Of a stretch of 64,000 bases of DNA, positions 1 through 11,811 are shown piece after piece. The notes beneath the pieces were generated by a model that saw nothing but the letters and a program-made list of their open reading frames with translations, searched no databases and had not been told where the DNA came from. The translations under genes and the position numbers were made by a program. The DNA is from Lytechinus variegatus (Eukaryota > Echinodermata > Echinoidea > Temnopleuroida > Toxopneustidae), in NCBI RefSeq assembly GCF_018143015.1, contig NC_054741.1, forward strand, positions 44,914,092 through 44,978,091, given 5' to 3'. Positions within the stretch are counted from its first letter, which is position 1. Every line of letters begins with the position of its first letter.

Positions 1-720
1 ATATCATTACTATAGTTGTAATAAAACTAAACAGCTGAACAGACATCTTTGTGTAATTTGCATAACTGACCTCACATTAATAACATCCTGTATAATAAGC
101 AACTGGTTTTATACACTTCGATTATCATAATTCACTCAATCCATACTAACTTGTGTTAAATGGTTCAAACACTGTTTTCTTTATTACTTTACTGCAAAGA
201 TTGGATATTCTGAGTGTGCACTGGTTAAAGATTTTTTTTTTGTACCTTCAGTATTCAAAAACTGAACAATAACATAACATGTCATGCTTTCCACATGGTT
301 ATTCTAGTAACATCAAAGTATCAAAAAACTGGAACACATACATGTACAACATGTGTCTTTTAGTTGAAAAACCACAACTTCATCAATTCTTCACACCTGT
401 CTAATTTTTGGCAACTATTTAAAAGGAATGCATACACATAACACTCTGACTGAGAAGTACTTATTCTCTATTTATGAAAGAAAAAACAACATATTCACAA
501 TTGAGGATGGTCACTTTCATTTCAGTGTACACAAAGACATTTACAAAAAAAGAATGTATAACGTGTAACATTTTAAATGTTATTACACGTATTCCACATT
601 TTGCAACTTAACACTGCATTTTGAATCACATATAGTGTACGTGAACATAGTAATATCAAAGAACATTTGAACATGAATAAAAAAAACAAATCAACATCAC
701 TGTGTATCGAACATGCAAAT
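1..720. other. AT-rich stretch left of the first LTR element; no gene seen
   Basis: No coding or RNA signal is visible. Because the adjoining Ty3/gypsy element reads on the - strand, its downstream LTR should lie here or beyond the window edge. I could not match any part of this stretch to the sequence on the element's other side, so no LTR is called. Confidence 0.5.
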
Positions 721-1113
721 TTACAGGATGAACCTGTCTGGGGGTCTGATTAATCTTCCAGACCTTGTCATGTGCTGGTTTTTGTTCTGTACAACTTTGT
801 GATCACGTGGTCTAGTATCACGTGACTGCTGTTCATGTGTCTGTTCGCGTTGCTGCGTTTCAGGAGTGCTAGCGTAGTGGGGTGTTTCATCAAAGGTTAT
901 GCGTTTCTTAGCTGGCTCAAGATCGCGAATTTGTTGTCGATTGCAACGTAGCTCGCGACCATTCGGGGTAACGACTTTGTATGAACGAGGCTCATCACAA
1001 CACTCTTTAACTTGTCCCGGAATCCACAAATGCGTGAGTGCATCTTGGACCATAACGTGTTGTGAGGGTCTCAACGGCTGCAGATTGTGTGCAGATCGAT
1101 CGTGATATGCTTT

Positions 1114-1950
1114 CTATTGATCTTGTCGCTGTTGTAGACGCTGGTAATTTTGCTCCTTGCGCGACGATGTGTTGTGTATAACTAGGGGCAGGTTGCTTTT
1201 GAACTTCCTATCACAAAGAAGCTCTGCTGGACTAGACAATTCGCTGTCGATTGGCGTTGTGCGCAAACAGAGAAGGGCCATGTTGATTTTCTGCTTGCAC
1301 GATGTCGCTTTCGCTAATGTATGCTTAATGGTCTGTATCGCTCGCTCAACGAATCCATTCGACTGAGGAAAGTGTGGCGATGATGTGACGTGCGTGAAAT
1401 TCCAGTTGCTAGCGAATTCCTTGAACGCTGAGGAGGCGAAATGCGGACCATTGTGGCTTACAACCTTCTCGGGTATGCCATGCTCAGAGAAGATTTGTTG
1501 CGTAGCTTCAATGACAGCTTTGCTAGTACACTCGATGGGCATTCTGCGAACTAATGGAAACTTTGAGTAGTAATCTGCTATGATCAGGTATTCGCGACCT
1601 TCCAAATGGAACAGATCTGTGCCTAAAATCTGCCAAGGTCGAGTTGGAAGCTCGTGAGGGAGTAGCTCCTCCTTAGGCTGTGATCTCTGGTGCTTTTGGC
1701 ATGTCGCGCACTGGCTTACGACACTCTCGATATCGCGATTGATATTCAACCAATACACACAATTGCGTGCACGTAGCTTCATTTTCGTAGAACCCTGATG
1801 GCCTTCATGCAACTTTCCTAACACATTCTCATGCATTGACTTTGGCACTACAACAGGGGGACCTTTCATGATGACTCCATCGACCAATACGGTCTGAGCT
1901 GAGCTGGAAGGTCCTTCATACGCTCTGGCCATCCTTGGCCTATGATACAT
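1114..1950 (-). pseudogene. Integrase part of the Ty3/gypsy fossil
   Basis: An HHCC zinc-binding region (HEGHQGSTKMK, then CATCQKHQ) leads into an integrase core. The core includes LGTDLFHLEGREYLIIADYYS and the helix SNGFVERAIQTIKHTL. A further stretch at 721-1110 on the same strand has the composition of the integrase C-terminal tail. Known function in the family: insertion of the element's DNA copy into the genome. Confidence 0.85.
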
Positions 1951-1979
1951 TTCAACTGCGATAGTGTTGAATCCGCGTC

Positions 1980-3434
1980 AGTTTCTCGCTTAACATCTGC
2001 GATTCGTTGCTCTGTGAACTGGATGTGGTTGATTTGCATGTCGAGTGCGATATGCGTGTTGTCATTTCCTTGAGCCCGCGACAGACTATCAGCAATTGGG
2101 ACTTCCTTCCCTGGGCGGTAGATTATGTTGAAATCGTACTGCTGGAGGCGTAGTAACATGCGCTGTAAACGCGGTGGGGCTGAGGTAAGCGGCTTCTGAT
2201 GGATCATTTGCAACGGTTTATGATCAGATTCGACTGTGAAGTGCTTACCGAAGACATACATATGACACCGCTCACATCCGAAGACGACGGCGAGCATTTC
2301 ACATTCAATATTGGCATATCGGGTCTCAGCATCACTCAACGCTTTTGATGCAAACGCGATGGGTTCTCCATCTTGGAGAAGTGTAGCTCCCAATCTGCGA
2401 GATGATGCGTCTACCTGAACAATGCTCTCCTTGTTGGGGTCAAAGTAACGTAGGGTAGCACTCTCACAGATCTGATCGCGTATGTCATCCATAGCTCGCT
2501 GATGGTTCTCAGACCGAACGAACTCATTGTCTTGCCGAAGAAGCTCACGAAGATCTGCTGTACGGCTAGAGAGATTGGGGATGAATGGGCTCAGGTAGGT
2601 AGCCATCCCCAAAAACTCCTGGAGTTGAGTCTTGTCATGTGGAGTTGGCATAGATTTCACTGCCTGGACCTTTGCTGGATCCGGATGAACACCATGTTTG
2701 TCGTAGACCATGCCAAAGAAGACTTGTTCCTGATTGATGGAGCACTTGCTGCTGTTGAATTTCAAACCTGACTTAGCCGCAACCTCCAAAGCGTGCAGAT
2801 TTCTATAATTGGACTGCTGCGAGTCTCCGAACACGACAATGTCATCTGCGATCCCAATGACGCCAGGGCACTGCTCTAAGATCTGGTCCATTCAGTGCTG
2901 GAACACATCTTGGCTCATCACTAGACCAAATGGCATACGCTTGTAGCAATACCGTCCGAACGGACTGTTGAACGTGGTCAGCAGTTGGCTTTTTGCATCC
3001 AAATGCACTGACCAATACCCATGTTTTGTGTCAAGTTTGCTGAACACCTTGGCTCCTGTGAGCTTGTGCGTGATTTCCTGTACGGTGGGTGTAGTGTGGT
3101 GACACTGTTTGATCGCACTGTTCAAGTCCTTTGGGTCCAGACATATGCGTAGCTGACCGTTCGCCTTGCGCGAAATGGCTAGACTACTGACCCAGTCGGT
3201 GGGCTCAGTGACTCGGCGAATGACACCTTGTTTTTCCATGTCATCGAGTGCAGCTTTCAGCTTATTGCGGATATGGATCGAGCACTTACGGGAGGCATGC
3301 ACCACAGGATGGGCACCATCATTTAGTACAATGTGGTACTCTCCAGCGAAATCACCGATCGCGTCAAACTGGTGCGAGTATTGCGACTTCAGGTCAGCTA
3401 CCGAGCGGATGGGGTCACTCTGTGTGTTGTACAC
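1980..3434 (-). pseudogene. Reverse transcriptase and RNase H part of the Ty3/gypsy fossil
   Basis: Reverse transcriptase hallmarks are readable in order: FSKLDTKHGYW in the palm, RMPFGL, and the IADDIVVFG catalytic loop. RNase H follows with VQVDASSRRLGATL, the YANIECEMLA helix and the SDHKPL motif. The family uses these enzymes to copy RNA into DNA in cytoplasmic particles. The part is a fossil, described here only as domains. Confidence 0.85.
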
Positions 3435-3553
3435 TTCGCGAATCTATGGAGAAAGTGAGGGCCACCAGTTAAAGCGCTTTCGATGTGCGTAAACCGAGAA
3501 TGGCTGGTCTGCTGGTGTCACAAACGTGGAAGTCAGCATTAATCCACCCAGTG

Positions 3554-4080
3554 TTACCATGGCGACAGGGTAATGTGACTACCATAATGCTTGATCGCCG
3601 TTTCATTGTATACTGTCAGGACACAGGTAGTATCCTTTAGATGGCCTTTTCGGGGAACACCATCGGCATCAAGATTTGAGGGAAACATGCGGCGGTATAC
3701 GCGTAGAGGTATTGTGTTCACCTGCAAGTAGGTGTCAACCGTAATAAGGAGGTTTATAATACGCTCTTGTTCATCTTGGCGGATCTGTATGCGTGTAAAT
3801 GCTTCGTCATCACTTTGGTCAGAAATCGCATCAAGCCAAGTGAAGATAGCATTTAATGACAGCTGGTCAAAGCTCTCACTACCTGTGTCATCCTTGGCAG
3901 GCGGTGTGTGCGCATCAGTGCAGTGCACATCATGAGTAGCTGTCGGCGTACTGTGAGAAGAACTCCTCTGCTTCCCACGCTTATGCGAGATGGACCGTGT
4001 CTGTTGTCGACGTTCGCGACCGCTTGAATCACGCTGTTGTCGACCATGAGATGCTTGCCAACTTTGCTTTGATCGGCACA
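3554..4080 (-). pseudogene. Protease-like linker of the same Ty3/gypsy fossil
   Basis: This segment lies between Gag and reverse transcriptase. It contains a region resembling a retroviral-type aspartic protease (LLITVDT, followed by VNTIPLRVYRRMFP). The first part is low-complexity and rich in serine, arginine and glutamine. The assignment rests on position and this short similarity. Confidence 0.6.
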
Positions 4081-4087
4081 TCTTCGA

Positions 4088-4768
4088 TCAGTGGTTCTTC
4101 TTACCACAGCTGTTGCATATCGTATTATACGCTGGACAAGATTCACGTGACGAGAAGGAATGGCTCCTCCCACAGTTCCTGCAATCTCGTTTGTGTTGGA
4201 TTACATCGACTGCTGGGGACAACTGTGGACGCACACCTGCGAGTTGTTGCATGTGCGAGATTGAAGCTTCATGAGTTCTTGCGTAGTCTAGGCACTGCTG
4301 AATATTCAATTCATCTTGCCCCAGTAACTGCTTTTGGAGCTCTGTGTGGCGTGTGCCAGCAATGAATTGTTCAACGACTCTGTCAGCGAACTCTCTGTCA
4401 TCGCGAAATTGACAAGTCTGTGCATGTAGTTTCAATCTGGACACAAAACTATCAGCAGTTTCACTCTCTTGTTGGCGAAATCTCTGTAAGTAGAGGCGGG
4501 CGACTCTGAAATTGGACTTTGGTTTAAGCTGCTTTTCAAACCGATTCCACACAACTGCGACGTTCTTCCTGTCTCTTTCTGCTAAGTCCAATGAATTATA
4601 CATGCGGAGGCCAGGGGTGCCCATGAAAAGCAGAATGTGATCCACCTGTTTCTCCTCGCTGACATTTTTTACGGAGAAGTACAATTCACACTGCTGTTTG
4701 AATATTTGTATTGCTCCCGGGAGATCATCATCTTCCCAAGACAATTTTGGCACGACGGAGTCATTCAT
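4088..4768 (-). pseudogene. Gag-like part of the 0.7-4.8 kb Ty3/gypsy fossil
   Basis: This is a Gag-type protein. Its first half is helical and charged, like retrotransposon capsid-type domains (typical wording: YLQRFRQQESETADSF). Toward its end it has cysteine/histidine zinc-knuckle motifs (CRNCGRSH and CNSCGKKNH). In such elements Gag packages the RNA. This entry is part of a broken fossil element and is not a host gene. Confidence 0.8.
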
Positions 4769-4982
4769 ATTGACGGTTTAGTTCACCGGTCACACACAGC
4801 TGCACAAATTCACTAAGCTGCAAGCACAGAGAATGAGGCTGTAAGTACAGTGAAACTCACCGCGATCCGTACATGTGGGACTACAGCGACGGCTCAGGCA
4901 GACATCGCAAGGTTCCTTCCCTATCATTTCACATTTCCGTAGGGCATCATCACAGTCTAATGTCACCACTAGCGGGATTACA

Positions 4983-5000
4983 TCCGACCGCTAGCCACCA
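4983..5000 (-). other. Candidate primer-binding site of the Ty3/gypsy fossil
   Basis: On the - strand the sequence TGGTGGCTAGCGGTCGGA starts directly after a CA dinucleotide that could end an LTR. It resembles the complement of a tRNA-Leu 3' end. No matching LTR copy was found at the other end, so this is tentative. Confidence 0.3.
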
Positions 5001-5246
5001 TGAAATATACTGTGGGTTCCAACAGATCATATCTGAAGACAGCGATTACATTTTAATGTCATTTATTTGGGTAACACTAACATCAACACCGAGTTACAGT
5101 ACATTTGTTCCAGTAGTGTGTCATTGAATGTACAAATCATAAAGGAAAATATCTCCAGATATTACATTAGGCACCAACATTATTTATATCATCAGAAAGC
5201 TCAAACTCTATACTTTCTTACAATGTCACTCTTGATATGTGGCATC

Positions 5247-5545
5247 TTTTAGATGGGTCAGCAGCCAGCTTTTTTCCATCAAGATGCAAGACGAGATTTT
5301 TTAAATTTCTGAGTTCCATAAAATCCAGAGTTCTGATTGGCTGAATAATGTTTTCAGAACAACAGGCGCGGCTAATTTGAAGAGATTACCACATGGTGTG
5401 TGTGACCTTGCAGAGGCCTAGTGTGGGGAACATTGGAATTTGCGTGGGTGTGTGGTTTCCATGACCAATCAGAGCGCAGTATTCTTGTTTTTGAGCTGCT
5501 AAATGTACTTGACCTATGAAAAGCTGGCTGCTGACCCATCTTAAA
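5247..5545. mobile_element. MITE with inverted ends, copy 1
   Basis: The left end reads TTTTAGATGGGTCAGCAGCC and the right end is its reverse complement with few changes, about 25 bp of terminal inverted repeat. The interior shares a near-identical stretch of about 50 bp, in inverse orientation, with the element at 34.4-35.0 kb. The sequence outside both ends also matches that copy, so the true repeat is larger, roughly 5160-5660. It has no coding capacity and depends on an unknown transposase. Confidence 0.8.
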
Positions 5546-5659
5546 TACATCTTCTTCTAAAAATCATATGATATTAAAGCTTAGATCTTCAGCTTTATCA
5601 TGATCTAAAAATCATTTGTGCTCAAACAGAAATTAAGTGTGAAAACAACAACATTTGTT

Positions 5660-6370
5660 GCATGAAAAAATTATTTTGTTTCATTTTTTAGATCAAAAGT
5701 TGTCTATATATTACAACATCATTTTAAAAATACAAACACATGACCTGAAAGAATAATTCTTCTTTACAAAGATACCAAAAACATGAAATTTGGTCAATAT
5801 TTAGAGCAGCAATGGCCGAATATAACTAATAAAAATGCAAAACCCTCTAGTCATGAATATCAATTGGATAAAAGAAGCTACTTTTTCAGGGCTTGCCTAC
5901 TGACTGTAATGGTATTGCTACAGCTAGCCGTATACCCCAATAACAAAATCCTCAGAGGAACCTAGATATTTCATTCCCAAGCGCTATCAACACTGAATTG
6001 CCCAATAATCCCTCTTATGTAACATTTCTCCTCAGCAGGCACAATCCCAGGGTTAAACTATAAACAACAGCTGTGATGTTACGTAAGAGCAGCTCTGCCT
6101 GTAGACAGAGTATTGGGTCTTTTGAAATCAAATTATTGTATTTGATATCTAATCAACTTTTCAAAAGCATATTGTATTACTTAATCTAATTTTTTTTCAA
6201 TTTCAAACAAAGAAAATCGACCCAGAAATAAGGAAACTACAAGAGATAATAAACTAGAACTGCAATCGTTTCAGAACGATGTGCATGCATTGACGCCTCT
6301 GATTTAATAGAGGGCAAGAAACAGAAGGAGATAGAGAGAAAACTCTAGATGATATACATTCTCAAAATAT
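5660..6370. other. AT-rich intronic or intergenic stretch
   Basis: Apart from the edge of the preceding repeat, I see no gene, no clear repeat end and no regulatory signal here. Confidence 0.5.
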
Positions 6371-6374
6371 TAGT

Positions 6375-6665
6375 GGGCGCTACTTCTTAAAGGAATGGTC
6401 ACTGATGCATAAAACACAGTTGGAGTATGTGAAATGATACAATTGGCAAACCCTGAAAACATGAGACCAAAATGAATTCAAACAAGGAAGTTATGGCAAT
6501 TTAACTATTTCAAGACTTTGCAAGAGAGGGTGCTATTTCTAAAGGTTATGGTCACTAATTATGGACAATATGTCTGCCAAATCAGAATGAATTTGGATGA
6601 GAAACGGAGGCAGGAGAGGACTAACAAAAATTACATGTTAATCAAATTGGATTTTGGCAGATTTT
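6375..6665 (+). repeat. Tandem-monomer repeat with GGGCGCT motif, degenerate copy
   Basis: Two monomers contain the phrases GCAAACCCTGAAAACATGAGACC (split here as GCAAACCCTG and ATGAGACC) and GAGGGTGCTATTTC. They match the array at 55.1-55.6 and 61.2-61.4 kb. It is noncoding. Confidence 0.7.
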
Positions 6666-6758
6666 GCCTTCCATAGGAAGTTACATTCTCGAGTCAAACA
6701 GATTTCGTCCATTTTTAGACCATGTGGCCGCTGAACAAAGAGAGAGAGAGAGAAAGAC

Positions 6759-7319
6759 CCCGGGGGGGCCACTTACATTGACGAGTGGATACCATGCGCG
6801 ACCAAAAAAACACGTAAAAAGGATGTCCTTTTCACGATAGGGCACGTTACGTACGTAACGTGAAAAGGGTGTCAAAACCACAAAAATAAGGAAAAAAGGG
6901 TATCTATTTCGCTAGGAAAATTACGTGTTTAGGGTCGAATTTGCGGGGATGATGAAACAAAATTAAAATGTTTTATAAAGGATGTCCTTTTGGCCCCAAC
7001 ACTACGTGTTTAGAGTCCTATTTGCACGAGGTGTAGAAGGTGGGGTCGTACTAAACCAAAAAGGTAAAGCCCCGGTAAAGCCGACAATCAAAGGACCCGT
7101 AACAATAAAACATTCCTGTACTTGTTTAGGGGTTCATTTCAGGGAATATTTGCCAAGAGTATCGTTTTGTTTCCAATACTTGTTAAGGGTAGGGTTTCAC
7201 ACGCCAATACTTGTTAAGGGGTGCATTTTCAGAATATGGAAATTACGTGTTTAGGGTGCTTTTCGAGACCCCATGGTCGCGCATGGTATCCACTCGTGAA
7301 TGGAAGTGGCCCCCCCGGG
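6759..7319. mobile_element. CCCGGG-ended MITE, copy 1, with 8-bp target duplication
   Basis: The ends are inverted over about 46 bp, starting CCCGGGGGGGCCACTT. The octamer AGAAAGAC occurs directly outside both ends (6751-6758 and 7320-7327), which is the target-duplication length of hAT transposons. Inside are repeated phrases spaced about 30-40 bp apart of the type ACGTGTTTAGGGT and AATACTTGTTAAGGG. It has no transposase. A second copy lies at 33485-34042. Homopurine and CpG-rich ends stand out against the AT-rich surroundings. Confidence 0.93.
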
Positions 7320-7327
7320 AGAAAGAC

Positions 7328-9081
7328 GCAGAGAGGTTTTTGGCAGAAGACGAAGAAGATTGTGGAATAGGAACAACAACAATGCATTGTTGCCATTGAT
7401 GGCATCAATGCAAAAAGCCATGGCAGGCCCATAGATAATGCATGCACTATATACAGACATCCAGTTCGTATGCTGTACAAACTGATTGACATCGCACATG
7501 GCCCTAGGACTGTGCATGGCTGAGTTCGGACTGAGGTCCAGAAACAGATGCTTAGATAATCAATAAACTTGCCGGGTGGGGGGGGGTTAGATTTGGTAAG
7601 CCTCGAAAAGAGAACTTCTGGGTGTCTAAAGGGGGTTAGAAGTCTACCAACGGAGATTTTCGTCATTGAAGGACATCCTGTATGTAACAAAGTGGGAGGT
7701 TTGTTTAATTCCATCTCATTTTCATTGGTATTTCTTTTGCCATTTTTAAAAAAAATTAATTTTGCCATGGTAAAAGAAGACCCCCTAGTATATCAATCAT
7801 CCAGGATATATCCTGGTCAGCTGCACCCATGATCAGCAGCCTCAGTGGCTGGTAGTTAAATAACTGCAAAGACACATTCTAATACAAAACAGTGAAGAAA
7901 AAAAGAGAACAAGTCTGGAGAACTTCTTGTAGTGTTGTGTTATAATGTTGCTCCCTACATGTAGCTACAGGGCCTTGCCTAATATGTTTCCACATTTCAA
8001 CTTTTCGTGATGTCATATTCTGCATTGAAAATTTATATGCTTGTGAATATATAGTTAATTGGCATAAATGTATACATACAGCATGTAAATGTGTATATAT
8101 ATATTCTTGAATATTTTCGACAATCATGTAGCAATACGTGTGTATGATCATGAAAGAAAAAAGAGAGGACTACTTTTCCTTGGTGGAATGACACCAAACT
8201 CACATGACCCAAAAGTAATGTGGTTTCATGGTCTGTGACGTAATTTCACCACACCCAAAATGATCGTATGGTGTTAGAAATTAATAATAGACGCATAATG
8301 CCTGCAGGTCTGTATGCATGTAAAAGGCGTAAAATTATGTTATAATTGTAGATTTAAAAACAAATACATTGTATACATAATTCTAAATGTCCAAGAATAT
8401 TTAAAAATAGATTTAAAGGTCCCATGAAATACTGCAAAGATGCTGATTATTTTGTTAGCTTAGTGGTTACTTATTACGATTCCATCAAAATTTTAACTGA
8501 AAAACATCCCACATCAGGTTCAAAGGCATTTTGTATTGAAAATTGAGCCAAATTCGCCCCGCCCACAAAAATTCAGCCCAATTTGGTTTTGTATATCACG
8601 TGATCATTATGACGTGCCTATTGTGGTTGTCGTCAGAACTTGATGAAATTGGTCGGCTTGAATGGCTGGAATAATATTCAGAACCTGAATCTTCAAAGTC
8701 CGAAGAATCAGACGCAGCTGATGACAATGCTGCAGCCACGATCAAAACCTCGTAAAAATCTAAAAAATCGGTTAAGGATGAGCTCGGTCGAAACCGTAAC
8801 TACACGAGAAACATGTACAATAACTAGGGATCCGGCTGCACAGCTGATAAAGCCTTCCTTCGGTGACGTCACAATGATTGACAGGTCGATCGGCCGACTT
8901 TTTTGAACATTTTAGTGGGCGTTTCCGTTGAAGTTTATTTCCATGGAATAACTCAACACCGGTTCGTCGTACACAGAAACCGATGACAAATTTGTATTTT
9001 TCAAGTAAAACTGCCTAATAACAGATTTGTATCTAGAATGAGATGGCCTGTGTGTCTTAGAACCTTTAACCTAACTTATAG
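7328..9081. other. Unannotated stretch
   Basis: No convincing exon is visible. From about 8411 (AAAGGTCCCATGAAATACTG) to about 9010 the sequence has the look of a dispersed repeat, including a CpG-containing part near 8560-8900, but I found no second copy or matching inverted end in this window. Confidence 0.4.
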
Positions 9082-9321
9082 TTACACATTCTGAAAGAGG
9101 TGGATTTTTAATTGCTCAAGCTGGGTAATATTTTGTAAAGTCGGTGGGAGAGAACTCCAATGTATTGGTGCAGCTTTCTGGAAAGCCCGAACTCCTTGTG
9201 ATTTGGGCTTGACAGTAATTTCAGAGAGAAGATTTTGTGAACCAGGACAGAGATTACGCCTGGGTTTATGAATTTTAACAAGTTCTTGAAGATAAGCAGG
9301 GGCAATACCATGTTGAATGTT
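9082..9321 (-). pseudogene. LINE reverse-transcriptase protein, C-terminal scrap
   Basis: Translated on the - strand without needing a start codon, this gives 79 residues ending at a stop. They include HGIAPAYLQELVKIHKPRR, RAFQKAAPIHWSSLP and LEQLKIHLF. This is the typical end of the ORF2 protein in CR1/Jockey-group non-LTR retrotransposons, after the reverse-transcriptase domain. The 5' part of the element is absent, as usual for LINE copies truncated during insertion. It sits in the intron just upstream of the first visible cyclase exon, in antisense to the gene. Confidence 0.85.
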
Positions 9322-9437
9322 GATATGAGATGTTTATATTTGGTCCTTTATCGAATGGGTAGCCAATGAAGGTCAGACGAGATTTGAAATACAAATTTAC
9401 ACATTTTAACTCATGTTTCTTTTGATTGTTTTGCTAG

Positions 9438-9584
9438 GAGCTGTATCACCAGTCATACAATCTGATTGCAGTGATGTTTGCCTCCATACCAAACTTCAAG
9501 GAGTTTTACACCGAGACTGATGTCAATAATGAGGGTCTAGAGTGTCTGAGACTACTCAATGAAATCATTGCAGACTTTGATGAG
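9438..9584 (+). CDS. ADCY2-like: Adenylyl cyclase (type 2/4/7 group), C2 domain exon 1 in window
   Basis: This is an internal exon of 147 bp, 49 codons, phase 0 at both ends. The acceptor is TTGCTAG at 9431-9437 and the donor GTGTGT starts at 9585. The peptide begins [20 protein letters not shown] and ends [10 protein letters not shown], nearly identical to the start of the C2a catalytic domain of mammalian ADCY2 and ADCY7. The ELYHQSY wording separates it from the ADCY5/6 group. Adenylyl cyclases are membrane enzymes that make cAMP from ATP at the C1-C2 interface; the VMFASI strand belongs to the C2 core. No start codon is implied, because the preceding exon (expected to encode the segment before ELYHQSY) was not found and is probably left of the window. 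Confidence 0.96.
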
Positions 9585-9718
9585 GTGTGTTCTCAATGTA
9601 TCTTCAAAGAAAGATCTTTGCAGCTCTTTTTAATGAAGGCTCAATTTTCACAGTTTGTGTTGGGAAAATAATTTATTTATTGACACCTATGTTTACATTG
9701 CTCTTGCTCAGCTTGATT

Positions 9719-9739
9719 CCCCCCCCCCCCCCCCCCCCC
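9719..9739 (+). repeat. Poly-C run, 21 bp
   Basis: An uninterrupted run of C on the + strand (G on the other strand) lies 135 bp after the exon donor. Such runs recur in the window near 18606, 34024, 41266, 55912, 60591 and 61732. Confidence 0.95.
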
Positions 9740-9904
9740 GTTTTCATCAAATTAGACGTTCATACTTAAAATTGTATTCTTATTTTATTTATTCTTGCAT
9801 ATTATGCTTTATTCTTTCATCCCATATTAAACAATATCTAATTAAATGCTTTGAGATTTGTGTTTGCCAATTATTTGTAGAGTGCTATTTCTTATTAATT
9901 TGAC

Positions 9905-10163
9905 ATATCGTGGCTGGGCTGACAAAACCTCATATCTCAAAATTAAAACATTTTGAGGGCAGCTTCGAAAAGGCTGCATTTAGAAATATAGCTATGTTGG
10001 TCTCATATTCTCTGGGAAAAGTCTCCTGATACCTGTGAAAAACTCTTTTGAGGCAAAAGTAGGTAGGTGCCCATGTTTACTTCTAAAATCTAGCATATTC
10101 TGAGCTGTCATCAGAATATTTAAGTTATGAGACACAAGGTTTTATCAGCCCAGCCACAATATG
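9905..10163. mobile_element. Small MITE with GTGGCTGGGCTGA ends
   Basis: The left end ATATCGTGGCTGGGCTGAC and the right end GTCAGCCCAGCCACAATAT-like sequence form inverted repeats of over 20 bp. The similarity continues inwards with several mismatches (AAAACC, then TCTCATA-type sequence), so most of the 259 bp could fold. A TA/AT pair flanks the ends. Noncoding. Confidence 0.8.
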
Positions 10164-10730
10164 ATTTTTCTATTTTTAGTGAATATTTTATTCAAAACAA
10201 AAGAAATATTTTAAACATGCAATTTTGTAATTGTTAGACATCTGAAATTTTCACTCTTAAACCCAGTAAAAAAAATTTAATACTGAATACATTATTCTCA
10301 CAGTATTCATTTAGAACAATTATTTTTCTAAATCTGTGAAATATGTAATTTCAATATACGAAAGCACTACTTTACGGCAATAACAAGGACACATCTACTT
10401 GATAGGCCATTTTATTGTCTGTCACATTGTGTTTGATGTGAACCTGACTTATTAATCTAGTCAGGCTGTTTGACCATCCAATAATTAAATAATTAAGATA
10501 GAATTGTATATTTTAATCAAAATGAGTTTATTATAATATAAAATTTTGCCAACATAGAGGCTCACAAGCTGTCAAAACATAAGCATCAGCAAATGAGTAT
10601 CAACGAGTTGTGGAACAATCTGTTTCAGTTCATTTTAGTATAATCTGAATAATCTGCGATTCCTATCTAAAAACAGAACACAGTTTTGTGTTTATAAGAA
10701 CAATTTATAAAGTAATTACTTGACTGATTT
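10164..10730. other. AT-rich intronic stretch
   Basis: No repeat ends, exon or RNA gene could be supported. Confidence 0.5.
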
Positions 10731-11617
10731 TTATGCTACCGCAGACGAAGTCAGGAGGGGGCATAAAGCGTTGCTCCTGTCCGTCCATCCCCCCACTTGG
10801 TTTTCGCGCAATTACTTGAAAAATATTTAATGGATTTTTGAAAAATTGGGTGTTTAGGTAGGTGACACCAAAATACAGGCTAAGTTAGAATTCGAAGTCT
10901 GCAGGTCAAAGTTTGCAGCTCATTAAATATGCGAGTTGGTTTTCGCGCAATAACTCGAAAAATATTTAATGGAGTTCAAAAATTTTTGGTATGTAGGTAG
11001 ATGACACCAAAAAACAGGCTAAATTTGAATTCGGAGTGCGCAGGTCAATGGTAACAGCTTTTGGTTTCTGCGCATTAACTCGAAAACTATTTAATGGATT
11101 TTTAAAAAATTTGGTGTGAGGTAGATGACACCAAAATACAGGCTAAATTTGAATTTGGAGTGCGCAGGTCAATGGTTACAGCTCATTAAATATGCCAGTT
11201 GGTTTCTGCGCATTAACTCGAAAACTATTTAATGGATTTTGAACATTTTTGGTGTGTAGGTAGATGACACCAAAAAATACAGGCTGAGATCAAACTCAGA
11301 GTCTGCAGGTCAAAGGTCACAGCTCATGAAAATATGCAAATTGGTTTCCGTATGACAACTTATGAAATATTCAACAGATTTTTTAAAAATTTGGGTGTGT
11401 AGGTAGATGACACCAAAATACAGGCTAAGTTCGAATTTGGAGTCCTCAGGTCAATGGTCACAGCTCATATATGCGAGTTGGTTCAAAGGTCTAAATTTGT
11501 TCATTACATGTATACGCATATAGGTTTCTGCATGATATTAAGTTCAATCATATTGAATGAATTTCTGATCACGTTAAGCAGGGGCATCTGTGTCCTTTGG
11601 ACACGTCAAATTTCTAG
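10731..11617 (+). repeat. Family D tandem-cored repeat
   Basis: It follows a T run and starts TTATGCTACC, with the inverse (GGGGGCATAA) about 20 bp further on, forming a 5' hairpin. After a GTCCGTCC stretch come about five monomers of roughly 133 bp, each with TTTTCGCGCAAT-type, ATTTAATGG and GATGACACCAAAA phrases. One monomer holds AGGTCAAAGGTCA near 11299. The 3' end has a perfect hairpin GTGTCCTTTGGACAC (11590-11604), then nine bases, then CTAG before a T. Hairpin plus CTRR resembles Helitron ends. It is noncoding. Confidence 0.8.
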
Positions 11618-11811
11618 TCTTATTTATGAGATAACTGGATACATCTACTTAAGTCCCTCCCACCAGCTCTTTGCCTTGCAGTAACATGTCTCAGCTTTAC
11701 GAGAGCTCACAACGAGGATGCATGTTGCAACTGATTGCGTTGTGTTGAACGGAAGTGCGTATGATGGCGCTATTATGCAAATATTTGTGTACTATTATTC
11801 AGAAAGCATAT
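11618..11811. other. Unannotated gap
   Basis: Short intronic gap between the family D repeat and the LINE tail, with no recognised feature. Confidence 0.4.

Larger units (their letters stand above)
721..4768 (-). mobile_element. Ty3/gypsy LTR retrotransposon fossil, internal region
   Basis: Reading leftwards, the - strand carries a Gag-like protein, a protease-like segment, reverse transcriptase, RNase H and a zinc-binding integrase. The order with RNase H before integrase identifies Ty3/gypsy (Metaviridae). The element is broken, with several breaks, and no paired LTRs were found, so it cannot be dated from LTR divergence. It looks older than the copy at 41.8-47.2 kb. It lies upstream of the first visible cyclase exon and in antisense to that gene, probably within one of its introns. 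The exact lineage (Mag-like or another) was not resolved. Confidence 0.9.

Noticed and set aside
7130-7260. TTAGGG-like repeats as telomeric sequence
   Set aside because: They are diverged phrases inside a MITE that has its own ends and target duplication.
7229-7768. 179-codon - strand open frame
   Set aside because: It overlaps the end of the CCCGGG MITE and shows no recognisable protein.
1-9437. Upstream cyclase exons in the window
   Set aside because: Searched by eye for the segment expected before ELYHQSY; nothing convincing found.
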